Below are positions 25,037 through 38,051 of a stretch of 64,000 nucleotides of DNA, one piece after another. The position numbers and the translations under genes were made by a program. The notes beneath the pieces were generated by a model that was given only the letters and a program-made list of their open reading frames with translations, had not been told where the DNA came from and searched no databases. This DNA comes from Dactylellina haptotyla (taxonomy: Eukaryota; Ascomycota; Orbiliomycetes; Orbiliales; Orbiliaceae): NCBI GenBank assembly GCA_031310005.1, contig CM062387.1, forward strand, positions 1,240,001-1,304,000. Direction: 5' to 3'. Numbering within the stretch: position 1 is the stretch's first letter; each line of letters opens with the position of its first letter.

Positions 25037-25482
25037 TCCGTTATACCTAAACCATGTGGCTTGCAACAATCAATCCGCTTCATCAACAGGCCGCTTCCGC
25101 GTGATAAAGCTATCCTCCGTCGCCACTACCACCCCAAAAACACAGCCGACAGACACGACCGTTTTCAGGCACAGTAAACCGACTCTTCAAATTTCCTCCT
25201 CGGATCCTTGTCTTTCGAAACTCTTATATCCAAAAGCTTCACCCGCCCTAGCTCTACTCAAACCAAATCCACCCCTTGAAATATCTTTTCCAATCATATT
25301 TTATCAAACGCGAATATTTCAGCCCTATATCTGTACCTTCCACGAAACACACTATCGACCCGTTTAGCCGTCGCGCCCCCTGTCCCATTTCGTTTGGCGA
25401 GCTGAACAGCTTCTCTTCTCTCCTCTTTCCTCCTCACCAGAGCTTCAGTCCGCCCTGTACCGAAATTTTTCAAGGTCACGCG

Positions 25483-26703
<1,221 letters not shown>

Positions 26704-27791
26704 GGAAGCAACGGAATCTTGGACAATTGAGGGAATGCGTGGGGTAACCACTACCCACCCTCCAGCATTCCCTTCGTCAACTTTTTCAAGGATAATTGGA
26801 ATCCCAAACCGACAACCCTGGAACCGTGACTCAGATAACTCACGGGATATGGAGCTGCCGAACGAGGTGTGCACAACCCGCTTGCGGATCTCTCTTTTGC
26901 TTGCTCCCAAGATTTAGTCAGATCTCGCGACTAGATGAAAGAGAAAAACAAAAAGTCAACCCTCCAGACCTGTTGAAGTATACATACGACCGTTTGCCTT
27001 TGGAGGATCTCCTTATTTGTTATCGTTTTTTTTTCTTTCAGTTTTTTAGTTTTTACAAGGGTTTGAGCGACGTCAAATCGTTGACTTCTTTCGAGCTATC
27101 ACTTTGCTTTTTCGGTTTGGAATTTTAACAGATTCGAATATGGGGGTTCATTGCATTGCACCGGAAGGAACTGCACCAAGGGAACATTTGAAATTTTGAT
27201 TTAACTATACTATTGGCACGCAACTTGGATATATATTATTTGTTACTCCACACTCTTATAGGCTGCTGACATTTTTTGTATCCCCCGGTATGAACTTGTC
27301 TCCCATCGCCTTCTACTCCCCATTTCTTCTCTTTTTCTTTTTTTTCAACCAATGAAGAACAATCACCTACATGTCCTGATTTGAGGAGTGGCTCGTTTGT
27401 CTTTTGGAAACTACATGGGGATGGCGTTTGTTTCGTTCGTGATTGATGATATGATGATATGACCGGCTTCGGGAGAGATACCTTTTTGTTAAGTTTCTTT
27501 TAATGTTATGTATATTGTAATATGGCTTAACTAGAATACGGTTTCGTTTTGCAACAGAATCCCCACTCATTACCCGAGCCTGCAGTCGCTTTGTCCTCAA
27601 GCTGCCTTGGAATTCGGGGATATCTAAACAATTTTAATGATTAATGACCTCAAAGATCGAAACTAGTTTCGGTCATGATCTACCTCCACCACTTAGTTTT
27701 CCGTTTTTTATTTGTTCCGTGATGTATCTTTGTGTTTGACGAATACAGTCAGGTTCACGTTTAATTATTTATGTATGGTGGCTAGCCACAG

Positions 27792-27815
27792 GCAAGTAAG
27801 GCCAGCCTTCCTTGC
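27792..27815. repeat. short inverted repeat (hairpin)
   Basis: Arms GCAAG-t-AAGG and CCTT-c-CTTGC pair with one mismatch around a four-base loop. It may be chance or an RNA hairpin in a transcript tail; no neighbouring feature explains it. Confidence 0.5.
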
Positions 27816-28392
27816 ATAATCATGTGTTTCATATTCTTTCCTCGATGAGCCGTGTCTTGAGCGTATTAACCTTCGGAATTTTCTATCTATGTGCATCTGT
27901 GGATATTCCTATTTATACCAGCTGTGATATCTGCATATCAAACCCATGTCTGAAGGTCTGCGTGTAGGTGGTCCCCGCCGCCGACGCCGACGCACTGCTT
28001 GAAATCTTAGCTCAGGAGGAATGCTTGGTGGCTCGTAGAAGAAGAGTAATTGGAGGAGTTGAAAACTCAAGTTGTGAATCAGAAAAGGGAAAGATCCTTC
28101 CCACCATGCTAAACTAAGAACCTAAACTACCAGCTACTCGGCTTGCAATGGGACGGTAATTGTGCCAAAAAAATTGAAAAAAAAAAGGTATGTGGGGTTA
28201 TCCGACTAAGCATGGACGTGCTTTTTACTTGGTTTCTTCTCTTTTGACGAATGATATCAACAGATGATGGGCATGCGACAGGATACCCACTTTAGCCTTT
28301 CGGGGTTGTGTGATAAGGTGCATCATGCACCTTTTGGATGGGTTTGTATTTCCACTCCCTAATGACTGGGATTTTGGAGGGGGTGATTAGCC

Positions 28393-28425
28393 GTGCGTGC
28401 GTGTGTGCGTGTGTGTGCGTGTGTG
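28393..28425 (+). repeat. (GT)n/(GTGC)n microsatellite
   Basis: Alternating GTGC and GTGT units over about 33 bases in gene-free DNA. Confidence 0.85.
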
Positions 28426-31185
28426 ACCTTAGTGGGATAATCTGACCTCCTTCCTCGGATTTTAAATGTTTCAGTAGATCTTACATTGAAGTTTGTAATG
28501 GTTTACAGTCCGCGATTTTACATCTTCGAATCCACCATGTTGGAAACATAGCTTCAATTTCCGCGTGGGAGGCACTTAAATCTTTGAGAAGCTATGTTTT
28601 TAATTTCACGGGCAACCTTCGCTTCTGGAGTGATTTGATGTTAGGCATGGGATGGTCTTGGGACAGTGGGGTCTGAGTGCATGACAAGGTCCCCGCATGT
28701 GGACTGTAATCCTTCATGCCTTCAAGACGAAAACCCTACTCAAATGAGAGTATCATATTTTATTCAACCGCCCTTGAAATAAAAACTTTGCATATGATTT
28801 CCGCTCGTCAATAGTATGATTGTGAGAAAGACAACGGACAAGACAGGACAATACGCGAATACGGGAGAAATCATGGTGATTGCGACCCGTGCTCTGCTTG
28901 CTGTGCTGTCCGTAAGCTAGCCATAAGCAATAATTGATTCGTAAAGATGGGCATGGCTGCCAAGTATGTTACACGTCCACGAATCCAAGACGGCAAGGGT
29001 TACCAGAACTTTCGAAATATCGGAGGTTACGATATCTGAAAAGACAGTACACATATTAACCCGTTAGGCATTCAGCAACCTGTGCATATATGATCATATG
29101 TGTCATATGGCATTGGCATGCAAAAATCGAGGCCGCTCGCGAAGACCAGTGAGCCCGTTATGCAACAGCAAAAAGAAATGGCGATATCGGAGGGCAAAGG
29201 AGGGTAAAAATGGCGAGATAAGATAAAATCGGGAGATGAGGGACCGGTTCCACCGCGCAAGTTCTCGCAATTGCTGGTGCCTTGCTGCGGTAACTATATG
29301 ATACGCTACGATATGATATGATATGAGCTGAGACGTATGAACGAATATCGGGGCAGAGATTCGCGAAGCATCGAATCAACATGTCTGCTTAGCTCGTAGC
29401 GATACAATACCCTCGTCTAAGCTTATAGGTCCGAGTTCCAACCCCCTCGGTGCCTAGAGCTAAGAGGCCAAATTGCAAACCCACCAGATTTCGATTCCGA
29501 AAAGTAAAGCAGATGCGAAGCAGGGGGGGGAATGGATACCGAATCCACAATTCCCAAATAGAGAAAGGACCCATATCGGCCCCGGATTTACTACTTTAGC
29601 TAGTTTTGCTCTCCCCCATTGTCTCTTTTTTGACCCCCAACTTTTGAGCTCAGGTCCCCAGTATCTGGAACCCATGAAAATTATCACTAATATCCCGTCG
29701 CATTTCCCGCACTCCCTTCCACTTTGATAGAAGAACAAGAAGAAAAAGGAGGGATCGCCCCCGGAACCCAACTGCTAGTGCGTTTGTAAGTAGGGTGCAT
29801 GCGTGCTCCATTGCCTATTCCGAGATTCTCCACCTGCCGAAGAAGCTGGGTCTGGGAATACCCCATGCTGTATGAGGATATTTTCTTCATGTCTCTGATT
29901 CCGCGAGGACGATCGCGCGATGCACCTGTCTCTAATTCCTAGCTAGACGTGGAGGGTATACATAACTACTACCTCGAAAGATAACGGTGGCGCAAGGCCC
30001 GCAATGTCTTTCACAAAAAAAAAAAAAAGGCGCATATAAAAAATTCCTTTCGATGTTCCGCAGGAATTGCAAGGAGGAAAGGGGGAGATCGGATGAACTA
30101 GGTTCCAGTGAGGCTTAAAGAAATATTCCATCAACAAGATTTTTTTCCTCCTAGAAAATTCTAAACAGCTTCTTCAAATTGCGTGTTCATGGGGAACCCT
30201 CTGGAGGTACACTGCGCCACCACGTGCTTCACATCCTCAACGCTGACTCGTTGTTCTGTTGTATTTTGTTTGCGGGCGCTAGTGCACCGCCATAAGGCTG
30301 CACGACGGAGAGAAAAAAATAGGTCCACACGACAGCTATCCCTAAACGATAAATTCTCGGGCCGAAGTGCTGCTGTAGGTGGCCCGCTAAGGGTTAGTAT
30401 TATGAACAAAAGGGAAAGTTACTCGATAGAGATATGTGATACCGAGTTTCCTCAACTAAAATCCTCAACTAAGACTTTACGTAAAGAATGCAGGTTCAAA
30501 ACCTGGAACAAGGGTGGCCCCGAAAAGTAACGGAAACAAAAGGAAATAAAAGGGTACGACGTGGATAGGCTTAAAATGGTCAAATATGCTTGTCAGCAGC
30601 TGCGAACACCGTCCGCGGGATGAATAAGAAAAATAAATATGCTAACACTATGATACAAATAGTAGATAATAGCAGTGTGTACTTCTAAAGCTTGCTCAAA
30701 CGGTTGAAATAAACGGTTGAAAAAGAAGTTGAAACGACGAAAAAAGCAGAAAGATCGAGAAGTTGCTACTAAGAACAGAGGAATGGCTTGCTTGTATGCT
30801 AAGAAAACAAAGGCTATGCAATAATAATACAACAATCGATGTAAAGCTAAACAATCAACTCATTGGGGAATCCTTTTTTAGGTATCATACATTAGATTAC
30901 ATTAAAGAGACGCTAAAGGGGATTCGTTATATGATAGATAAGGAATATGCGGGTGAGAAAGATGAATAAAGTTTGATGCAAAGGGCCAAGCATCTGCCAT
31001 TGTGATTGTAGTTTCAAACCGATCTGTCTGAAATATGAGGTGGTATAACCTCTGATAGGCAGAAACCCCCAAAGCCAGTTGCACCCACCAGCTATCATGA
31101 GGATAAGTGACTTGTGGATGTATCCACAGCCGTGCATATGGAGCAATGAACCCCCCCTCCATATTCACGAGGGTTGACATTTTGT

Positions 31186-33137
31186 TCACCTGACGACACT
31201 TGTAGACCCCCACATGAGATTGAAATTTTTCACGTTCATTTGCTGGTTCGCCTCAACAACCTTGCTAAGGTCACCGAGGTTGAGGCGCTCGCTGCTCTCA
31301 GCCATGGAGCGGTACACGAGCTCGGCCATGATGTACCGGGCGTGCGGGTCGGTATACTTGAGGTGTACAACTTCGGCTGCGGATTCCGGGCCGGTGAAAG
31401 AGTCCGGTTGGCCTTTGAAGTAGAAGAGGACGAGGTTTTCATAATCACAGAGAGCTCCCGCTCGGCATCTCAAGGTTTTGGCGGCCATAGCAACCTATAG
31501 TCAAGGAAAGATATTACACGTTAGTATATGGTAATGTAATTGAAGTGGAGTGATAACAAAACGGAAGCTGGAATATATAAAGAGGAGGTAGAGGGCCGTG
31601 GGAAAGAACCAACCTGTCTAGTAGCGGAGTAATACGAGTGAGCGATCCGGTTCTCGACCTCTCGACCGAGTGCCTCCGCACCGCCTTCTTCCCAGATTTT
31701 GCTACCGGCTTCGGTCAAAACACCAGGAGAGACGAATTCCGTAAAGAAAACGACTTCTTTTTTCGCGACAGCAACCGAGTTTTGGACTGGAGGGTAAAGG
31801 GTGAACTGTTTGCTGAAGTGCAACATGGCGGTATCAAGGTCCTCACGATTCTCAGCAATGCCGTCGATACTCGTGCTAGTAGTGGTGACGAGCCTGGAAG
31901 CGCTTCCCTTGGTATATTCGCCGTTATACCTCACCGAATCGATAGCCTGGAGCCAAGCACAGGTGGCAGTGTGAACGGGTTTCAACCAAAAGTCATCCGA
32001 CAAACTAGCTACATCTTCCTCGCCACGAATCAGACGACCGAGAGTTTGGGTTGGGTACGGGGTGATTCGGCGCCCATTCCATGTGAGGAGTTTGGAAAAT
32101 GTCTCTTCGCAAGGACGAGTAAAGGTCTGCTTTCGCATCAACGGGTATGCTTGACCAGTGAGGGATTGCTGGTCTGGATGCTGGTATTCAGAGACAGCAG
32201 CCTCGCTACGGTCGATGGCTGGGATGTGACGAGTGATGTCTTCAGGCCCCGTGATGGTGAGGTAGTCGGAGAGGTTCATGGGTTTAAGAACGGTCAAGAC
32301 TTCATCACGCTCTGAGGTTCTAGCATCCATATTGCGTGGGATGAACTGGTTTGCAGGCTCGCTAGGAGTCATCTGGCGTTGCATCTCTGGGAGCTGATAC
32401 AACTTGGCGGGCTGCTTGATGCTGTTCATCCTCTGGACTGGGAGCTGAGAGGGGAAGGTCGCAGGAGGCGACGACCTATCGGTCTGGATAGAGTATCTAC
32501 GAGCAGCAGGCGAAGGTTCACGGGTTTGCGGCCTCGACTGCTGCTGCACCTGGGTAACCTGAGGAAGAGCTGGGATGCTCGTCTGAGCCTGCATCGGCTG
32601 TGGGTAGTGGAGGCTGCTCTGTTGTACCTGGACTGGGAAGGTATTGGCGGTATACATGTGGGCTGCCTGCGGCTGTCCGGGGATATAAGAGTGTCTTCGA
32701 GAATGCTGTTGCATCTGTTGCTGCTGTTGAGCGAACGGAACCACGTAGACATCCTGCACACCCGGAGAAGTCACACTGTTGCTGCACACCATGCTGTACT
32801 GGTTCTGGCCCGGCTGCTGGCCCTGCTGGGGCATCACAGGAGCTACGTTGGTATCCAGAGCAGGTCGAATGGCGGGCTGAGCTGGTGGCGGAGTGCTGTT
32901 TGGGGTTGGGATTCCACCGTTGCTGTTGCCGCCACTGCCAGGTCTCTGCATAAAGGTCTGCCCTGGGCTGCCGTTAGGCATATTGTACACAGTCGGCTGG
33001 GCGAACTGCTGTTTCAGAACAGGGTTCGAAGCAATATATGCGGATGCATCGAATTGTTGGAGGTGAGGAGGGATCTGGTTGACAGGCCGAGCTTCCTGTC
33101 TAACGGAGCTGGACTTGACCTTATCGAAGAAACCCAT
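31186..33137 (-). CDS. glutamine/proline-rich protein of unknown function
   Basis: Two exons (33137-31614, 31494-31186) encode about 610 residues. The 119-nt intron uses a GTTGGT donor and a CTATAG acceptor in phase 0. Residues 1-270 are low-complexity, rich in Q, P and S with short poly-Q runs. The rest is a folded-looking domain that continues across the splice: 'DDFWLKPVHTATCAWLQA' before it, then 'ENLVLFYFKGQPDSFTGPE' and 'RYIMAELVYRSMAES' after it. No signal peptide, membrane span or known motif is visible. A Gln-rich N-terminus with a globular C-terminus is common in transcription or mRNA-granule proteins, but I cannot assign a function. Long open frames on the opposite strand inside this gene are treated as shadows of its codon bias. 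Confidence 0.8.
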
Positions 33138-34301
33138 CTTGTCGAAATTCGGAATATTATGAATCTGGTGACGTAAATAATCTTGGGGACGTCTCGTCTG
33201 CTGGCGTCTGATTAGTACGGCCGTTGGCTACGTAACTATCACAGATATGCGGATATATAAAGGGAAATGAAAAAAGCCTTCCGGAGACTGTTATGAACGA
33301 AGGGCAAACGGGAGCTCTGGTCGACCGTTTGACAAGATTTTCTCAAGCACGGGGGTATATCAATAAAATAAAAATATAATAAGAAATTTCGTAGTAGGGA
33401 AGGAATATATATTATATATAACGACCAGCGGAATAGCAGTTTCGTTCGAATGGAAGGAAGTTAGAGTATGGTAATTATGGATGCTACGAGATGCAGAAAT
33501 GAAGGGTATGCGCTCGAGATGCAACAAACCAACAGCAAACACAAAAGAAAAGAGACGAATTAAAATGTGCGTATTAAAGTAAGGCGTATATCAGCGGGAC
33601 GAGGGATGGAAAGCAGATTTAGAGCGAGATCCAGCAGTGGGGGAACTGGTATATAAGCAGATTGGCCAGACGTTGGCGCATTTGTTTTTCCGCAGCGGAA
33701 GGGCGTTCGAACGGGCACTTTGGCGGTGGTGTCGCGCAGCGTTCCACTCCGATCTCGAAGGTGCACAGTGCAGAAAATGGGGAAACCGCCCGGCCAAGAC
33801 AGCAGGAAAAGGATAGACATGTTGAACATCAGATCTAGCGGGTACAAAAATAGTAGCTTGATAAGTCCATTCTGAACTTTGCCCTGGGGTTCTGGCAGGG
33901 GAAACGCGAGCACGAGAGGTCAGAATCGAACGCCCAATCTAATTTGCGGTGGCGTTATATGCAAGTCTAAGGAACGAGAGATCTCTGGGCGCTACGGGAG
34001 ATGTCAATTTAGCCCTGGGCGAGCTGGGAGCTGGCAGGTCGAACAGACGTCAGGCCAATCACCGGCCTCGGTTGTTCGAGGCCTGTCCATTGGACCTTCG
34101 CTGAAGGGGTTAGTGCCCGGCTGCAAATTTGTGCGAGGTTCCAATAAGCTTGCATGCGCTGCGGTTTTCGCGCCGGACCGGGCTCTGATTGGGCGGCTGG
34201 CCTTGTCTGTACCCAAAAATGGGCCGGCGCTTACACCGAGCACAACAACAACAACAATTCAACAGCTGCTCACCACCAGAGACACCACTAGCTAGCTAGC
34301 C
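33138..34301. promoter_or_regulatory. divergent promoter region
   Basis: About 1.2 kb between the Gln-rich gene (-) and the microprotein gene (+). No specific regulatory element can be named. A tandem CTAG repeat (ctagctagctagcc) sits immediately before the microprotein ATG. Confidence 0.35.
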
Positions 34302-34608
34302 ATGTCCACAGCTGCAATCGCAAAGCAATCTTCGTCCCAATCGAGGAACCTGCTGTTAGACGCTGAGGCTCGAAGAAAAAGAATGTACCCGGCAGACGGG
34401 TACCTTCATGCCGGTCACATTGACGTCTGTCTCGTAGGTCCACTACCAGCCATCCTTTTTAGCTCATCCTTACTCTGTCTACAATAGCAACTACATACCT
34501 GGTAACTTGCGTGCACTTTATTGTTGCGACTCTCTTCAGGGTACCTGGGGAGAGAATCGCTTCCAACTTGCAGATGGCGACACACTTGCATACCCACCCG
34601 GCGACTAG
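34302..34608 (+). CDS. spliced 66-residue microprotein
   Basis: Two exons (34302-34433, 34540-34608) join in phase 0 across a 106-nt intron (GTAGGT...CTTCAG). The protein starts 'MSTAAIAKQSSSQS', has a basic helix-like 'LLLDAEARRKRMYPADGYL', then 'HAGHIDVCL', and ends in exon 2 with 'ADGDTLAYPPGD'. Both exons read as ordinary soluble protein rather than random translation, and the stop follows soon after the junction. It has no signal peptide or membrane span and a single cysteine. I do not recognise a family. The ATG context (gccATGTCC) is good. It would be missed by most gene callers because each exon alone is short. Confidence 0.6.
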
Positions 34609-35743
34609 ATGTTGGGTTTCTCCAGTTGGGGCTATAATTATACACCAAACCCCAGACCGAGTCTTCGCGAACCCGTCACCTGCTGCCATTCCAACCTCCT
34701 CGTTTACGAGCTCGAGCTGCACACATAGGAGTGAAAGCCCGGAATGTGCATCTATATGGCGCACGCACTGCAAAATGAAGGGATGTTACACCGCGCTAGA
34801 TATTGCAGCCGTTTTCTCAAGACCCGGCCGGAGTTCATTGCCTTCTGTGCCGGCACGGAAGCGTCCTTCCAGATGCCCTTTAAAGAATACAGACAGCATC
34901 GTAGCACTGCTTTTGCCGGACTGGGGCTTGCAGAAACCCCAAGGATATAACCGCTGGAGATAAGTACCCGGACGAGGATCAGCTACTCGTAGGGAACACT
35001 CAAGTATTTCTTTCTATTGCATTGACGAACCCAGATTAGAACAGATGAGGAGAAGAAGAAAAAATTCATCAGACCCCCTTCCCATGTCCCGTCCCCACGG
35101 GACTGATCCCTAAGACACCATGAATTTATTCAACCTTGGCCGTATCGTGGGATGCGGATTGAAACGCCTATTATTTCGCATCCTATCTCTACTGGTGTGG
35201 TGGTATTTTACGTATTTTTGTGTATGTTTGTCGCGCTCTGTGTTTGTTAAGGTTAAGCTAGAGAGGCAAGCTGCATTTCACAACCGACTGGCTTGCGCAA
35301 CCCCGGCTTAACGAATGATCCACATCTTGATCGTGATTTTTCACAGACTCGCTAAAAACTACATCCTATCATGTCAGAAGTTCCGGGTCATCTGGCGGTA
35401 CATCTTCGTTCCTGTTCATCATCTGCGTGCTGCATGAGCGGGACAGTGTGTGAATTCAAGTCTTGGTTGATTCATGCGGCCATTGCACTGGCGCTAGGAG
35501 ATAACATACCTATTGGAAAACACATTATTTCCGTCCTAGGTTTAGATACCATCGGCCCAGTCTCGTAACCAGCCATCGTCCAGTGTGACGGCTTTTCTAT
35601 CAGCCTCTCTTCGGACCAAAGGTGGTCCTTCTATCGATAGAAAAATTTCGTGCTCCCAAATTTGATTGATAGCAACACGAGACAATGGTCAAAATGCAAC
35701 ACTCGAACTCCCACCACTCGCGACGCATCATCCTCCCTTCGCC
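34609..35743. other. intergenic region, nothing supported
   Basis: Short ORFs at 34744, 35120 and 35371 (63-68 codons) lack family signals or splice support. The right end is the RIB7 promoter. Confidence 0.45.
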
Positions 35744-36553
35744 ATGTCTGCCACCCTAACATTTCCAACCGCCCTTTCTTGTCAGATCGCTCCATATCTG
35801 CCCCCATCCGATCATTTGAAAGATGGTGACGCCAGCGTCCCCTGGGTAACTCTCACCTTCGCCACCTCCCTTGACTCCGCCCTCTCCCTCTCGCCTGGAG
35901 TGCAAACTCTGCTTTCCGGCCCGCTCTCCAAGGCGATGACGCACCACCTTCGCTCCTTTCACTCTGCAATCCTTGTCGGTGTATCCACGGCGGTTGCAGA
36001 CGATCCGGGGTTGAACTGTCGGATCGAAGGTGTGGTGGGTAATGGGGTTGGGAGACAACCTATCCCAATCATCTTGGATCCCAAGGGACGCTGGCAAGTT
36101 CACGAAGGGAGCAGAGTCATGAAGACTGCAAAAGAAGGGAACGGAAAGGCTCCTTTTGTATTCGTGTCTTCCGATATAGATGTAGCAGTTGTGCAGGACC
36201 GAGACGTCCTATTAAAGCAATGTGGTGGAGGATATATTCCGCTGGCGGTGGACGGGAATGGAAAGTTCAAATGGGAAGATATATTATCAACGCTGAAAAG
36301 CGAGCTTGGAGTTCAAAGCGTGATGATTGAAGGTGGGGCTAGTGTCATCAACTCCCTCCTAGAAAACGAGGCATCCAGAAAGCTTGTAGACTCGGTAATT
36401 ATCACTATCGCGCCCACATGGTTGGGGAAGGGAGGAGTAGTGGTATCGCCCGAGAGACAGCACAGTAAGAGTGGGGGTTATAGTCCACCGAGACTAAATG
36501 AGGTAAAATGGCTACCTATGGACGAAGATGTGGTGCTTTGCGGAAGGTTATAA
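35744..36553 (+). CDS. RIB7: 2,5-diamino-6-ribosylamino-pyrimidinone phosphate reductase
   Basis: Single exon of about 269 residues. In riboflavin synthesis this enzyme reduces the ribosyl side chain of the diaminopyrimidinone phosphate with NADPH to the ribityl form. The fold is that of dihydrofolate reductase/RibD C-terminal domain. Visible motifs: 'VPWVTLTFATSLD' near 33-45, 'HHLRSFHSAILVGVSTAVADDPGLN' region near 67-91 (where substrates bind), 'PIPIILDPKGR' near 106-116, and 'VMIEGGASVINSLL' near 204-217. The last is the typical GGxxxxxxx nucleotide-binding stretch. The upstream frame is open but the first good ATG is 35744 (cgccATGTC). The stop codon is only 144 bp from that of the convergent COQ4 gene, so their 3' UTRs probably overlap. 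Confidence 0.93.
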   Translation: MSATLTFPTALSCQIAPYLPPSDHLKDGDASVPWVTLTFATSLDSALSLSPGVQTLLSGPLSKAMTHHLRSFHSAILVGVSTAVADDPGLNCRIEGVVGNGVGRQPIPIILDPKGRWQVHEGSRVMKTAKEGNGKAPFVFVSSDIDVAVVQDRDVLLKQCGGGYIPLAVDGNGKFKWEDILSTLKSELGVQSVMIEGGASVINSLLENEASRKLVDSVIITIAPTWLGKGGVVVSPERQHSKSGGYSPPRLNEVKWLPMDEDVVLCGRL

Positions 36554-36697
36554 CCTTCAATTTTTCAAACGTATTCTAAGATTGACGGTGGGTTCATATA
36601 TATACAATTAAATATGCTGTATGTTAAACAAGCCATATTTCCAGAAAAAATATACATACAATAAATTTTATAAACCAGCGACTGCTTGCTAAGAGCA

Positions 36698-37717
36698 TCA
36701 CATCTTGTCCGCTTGCTCCAGAATCTCCATCGCCTTCCTCTCAATCTCACGCTGTTCCCGTTCTTCTCTCTCGGTTTCTGTCTCCACATGTGTTTCCCCA
36801 ACTCCATTTACCGTTTGAGTAGCAGCAATAGCAGTATTAACCACTCCATCGTGTCTCCCCTCAGTCTCCTTCTTCCGCTTCCTAACCTCTGCTCTTGTCT
36901 TTCTCAAATCCGGCGGTACTTCGATCCCCAACCGATCCCTCATCTCCTGCACATCGGTTTCTAAAACTTCCTCCCAGTACACATTTAACAGCGACTCCGC
37001 CTTAAGCCCATTCCTAATCGCCCAAGGGAAATACACCTCCATCAGCCTCGCCCGCTCCTCCGCTTTCACCGTCAAAATACTAAAAATTGACAAACCCGTC
37101 ATTGGTAAGCCGGTATTTGCAAACTCGAACGCCTTGAGTGCGATCTCTCCCTCGCGAACAATTGGGAGTCCCGTAATAGCATGGTAGAAATCATGACATT
37201 CACGGTACCGCTGCATGACGTAAGCGCACTCCGCGTCGTCTATATAGCGTACATCCGCACGAGTGTCAGGACTCACGCCTTCACGGTCCAGCCATGAGAC
37301 GTATGTAGCACCTATGGTGTTGGATGGGAGCGAGCGGAGGTACGGCAGCGAAAGGGATTCGGACGTTATCCGGGGTCTGTCGCGCAGGATGCGGCGGCCT
37401 GTCGGGTGCTTGACCATTGTATCACGCAGCCGGCTGATGAAGAACGGTTGGGCGGTGGTTTCACCGAGGAGGGCGATTAGGTCGCCTCTACGGGGATCGA
37501 TGAAGGACATGAGGGCCGAGCCGGCGGCGAGGAAGAGACGCTCGGGGAGCTTGAGCGGGACATGACCGGGGTAGTTTGGTGGCGGGCGGTGGAGGACGGA
37601 GAACGGCCGGGTGGAGGCAACTGAGGTCCTAGCTATCCGCGGCAAGGCCGAGGAGCGCGACCTGGCAAGGCAGCGTGTGCATATCGAAGTGGTGGAAGTT
37701 GGCGCGAGAGAGGCCAT
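36698..37717 (-). CDS. COQ4: ubiquinone biosynthesis protein Coq4, mitochondrial
   Basis: Single exon of 339 residues. Coq4 organises the CoQ synthome on the matrix side of the mitochondrial inner membrane and has been linked to C1 decarboxylation and hydroxylation of the quinone head group. The zinc motif HDxxH-x11-E is present: His175, Asp176, His179 and Glu191 ('[10 protein letters not shown]...'). The N-terminus is an Arg/Ser-rich presequence lacking acidic residues for about the first 40 positions. The family core begins near '[20 protein letters not shown]'. The C-terminal 60 residues form a highly charged helix beyond the core, a lineage extension. The next gene upstream on the same strand is an SDR, 334 bp away; there is no functional link visible. 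Confidence 0.95.
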   Translation of the reverse strand: MASLAPTSTTSICTRCLARSRSSALPRIARTSVASTRPFSVLHRPPPNYPGHVPLKLPERLFLAAGSALMSFIDPRRGDLIALLGETTAQPFFISRLRDTMVKHPTGRRILRDRPRITSESLSLPYLRSLPSNTIGATYVSWLDREGVSPDTRADVRYIDDAECAYVMQRYRECHDFYHAITGLPIVREGEIALKAFEFANTGLPMTGLSIFSILTVKAEERARLMEVYFPWAIRNGLKAESLLNVYWEEVLETDVQEMRDRLGIEVPPDLRKTRAEVRKRKKETEGRHDGVVNTAIAATQTVNGVGETHVETETEREEREQREIERKAMEILEQADKM

Positions 37718-38051
37718 GGTTTGTTGACGAAGAACAAAAGACGTTGAAGCGAGAGCTTCGAGCGAAAAGTGTTGGTTTCAATATGGCGGATTGTTCAACA
37801 CAACCTGCGAGTCTGACATGGCACGAAAGTGGCCTGACTGGAGGACTTCGGGCGGCGAAACTGGTAAACACCGCTATATTTCCTTCTTTCAAAATACTAT
37901 TAAATATGGGTAGTATATTATAATCACATGACGTAAAACGAAAAGGCATACCAGCCGATACTTCGTTGTAGCGGAGAAATAATGAGCACACAAGACCTGC
38001 AAACAAAACATCAAAGGTTCAAGCATGGACGAGTAAAAATCCGAGGAGAAA

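Larger units (their letters stand above)
20974..25482. other. 4.5-kb gene-poor region and probable SIW14 leader
   Basis: Apart from the weak spliced candidate at 22294-22601 I see no supported gene. Long ORFs at 23396-24100 (-) and 24178-24840 (+) overlap other frames and show no family signal. The right part is dominated by pyrimidine-rich and simple repeats typical of fungal promoters and leaders. A short upstream ORF (ATG at 25053, 16 codons) lies in the presumed SIW14 leader. Confidence 0.45.
26704..31185. other. 4.5-kb gene-poor region
   Basis: I see no supported gene. The region has simple repeats, a hairpin near 27792-27815, and one ORF end at 30161-30409 (-) that resembles protein but has no upstream support. 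It is the largest gap in the left half of the window. Confidence 0.45.

Noticed and set aside
31638-33176. Two long plus-strand ORFs (225 and 265 codons)
   Set aside because: They lie antisense to a well-supported two-exon gene and their start codons or composition show no independent family signal.
33905-33935. tRNA-like T-loop on the minus strand (GTTCGATTC)
   Set aside because: The flanking bases do not form a five-pair stem and no anticodon arm could be found.
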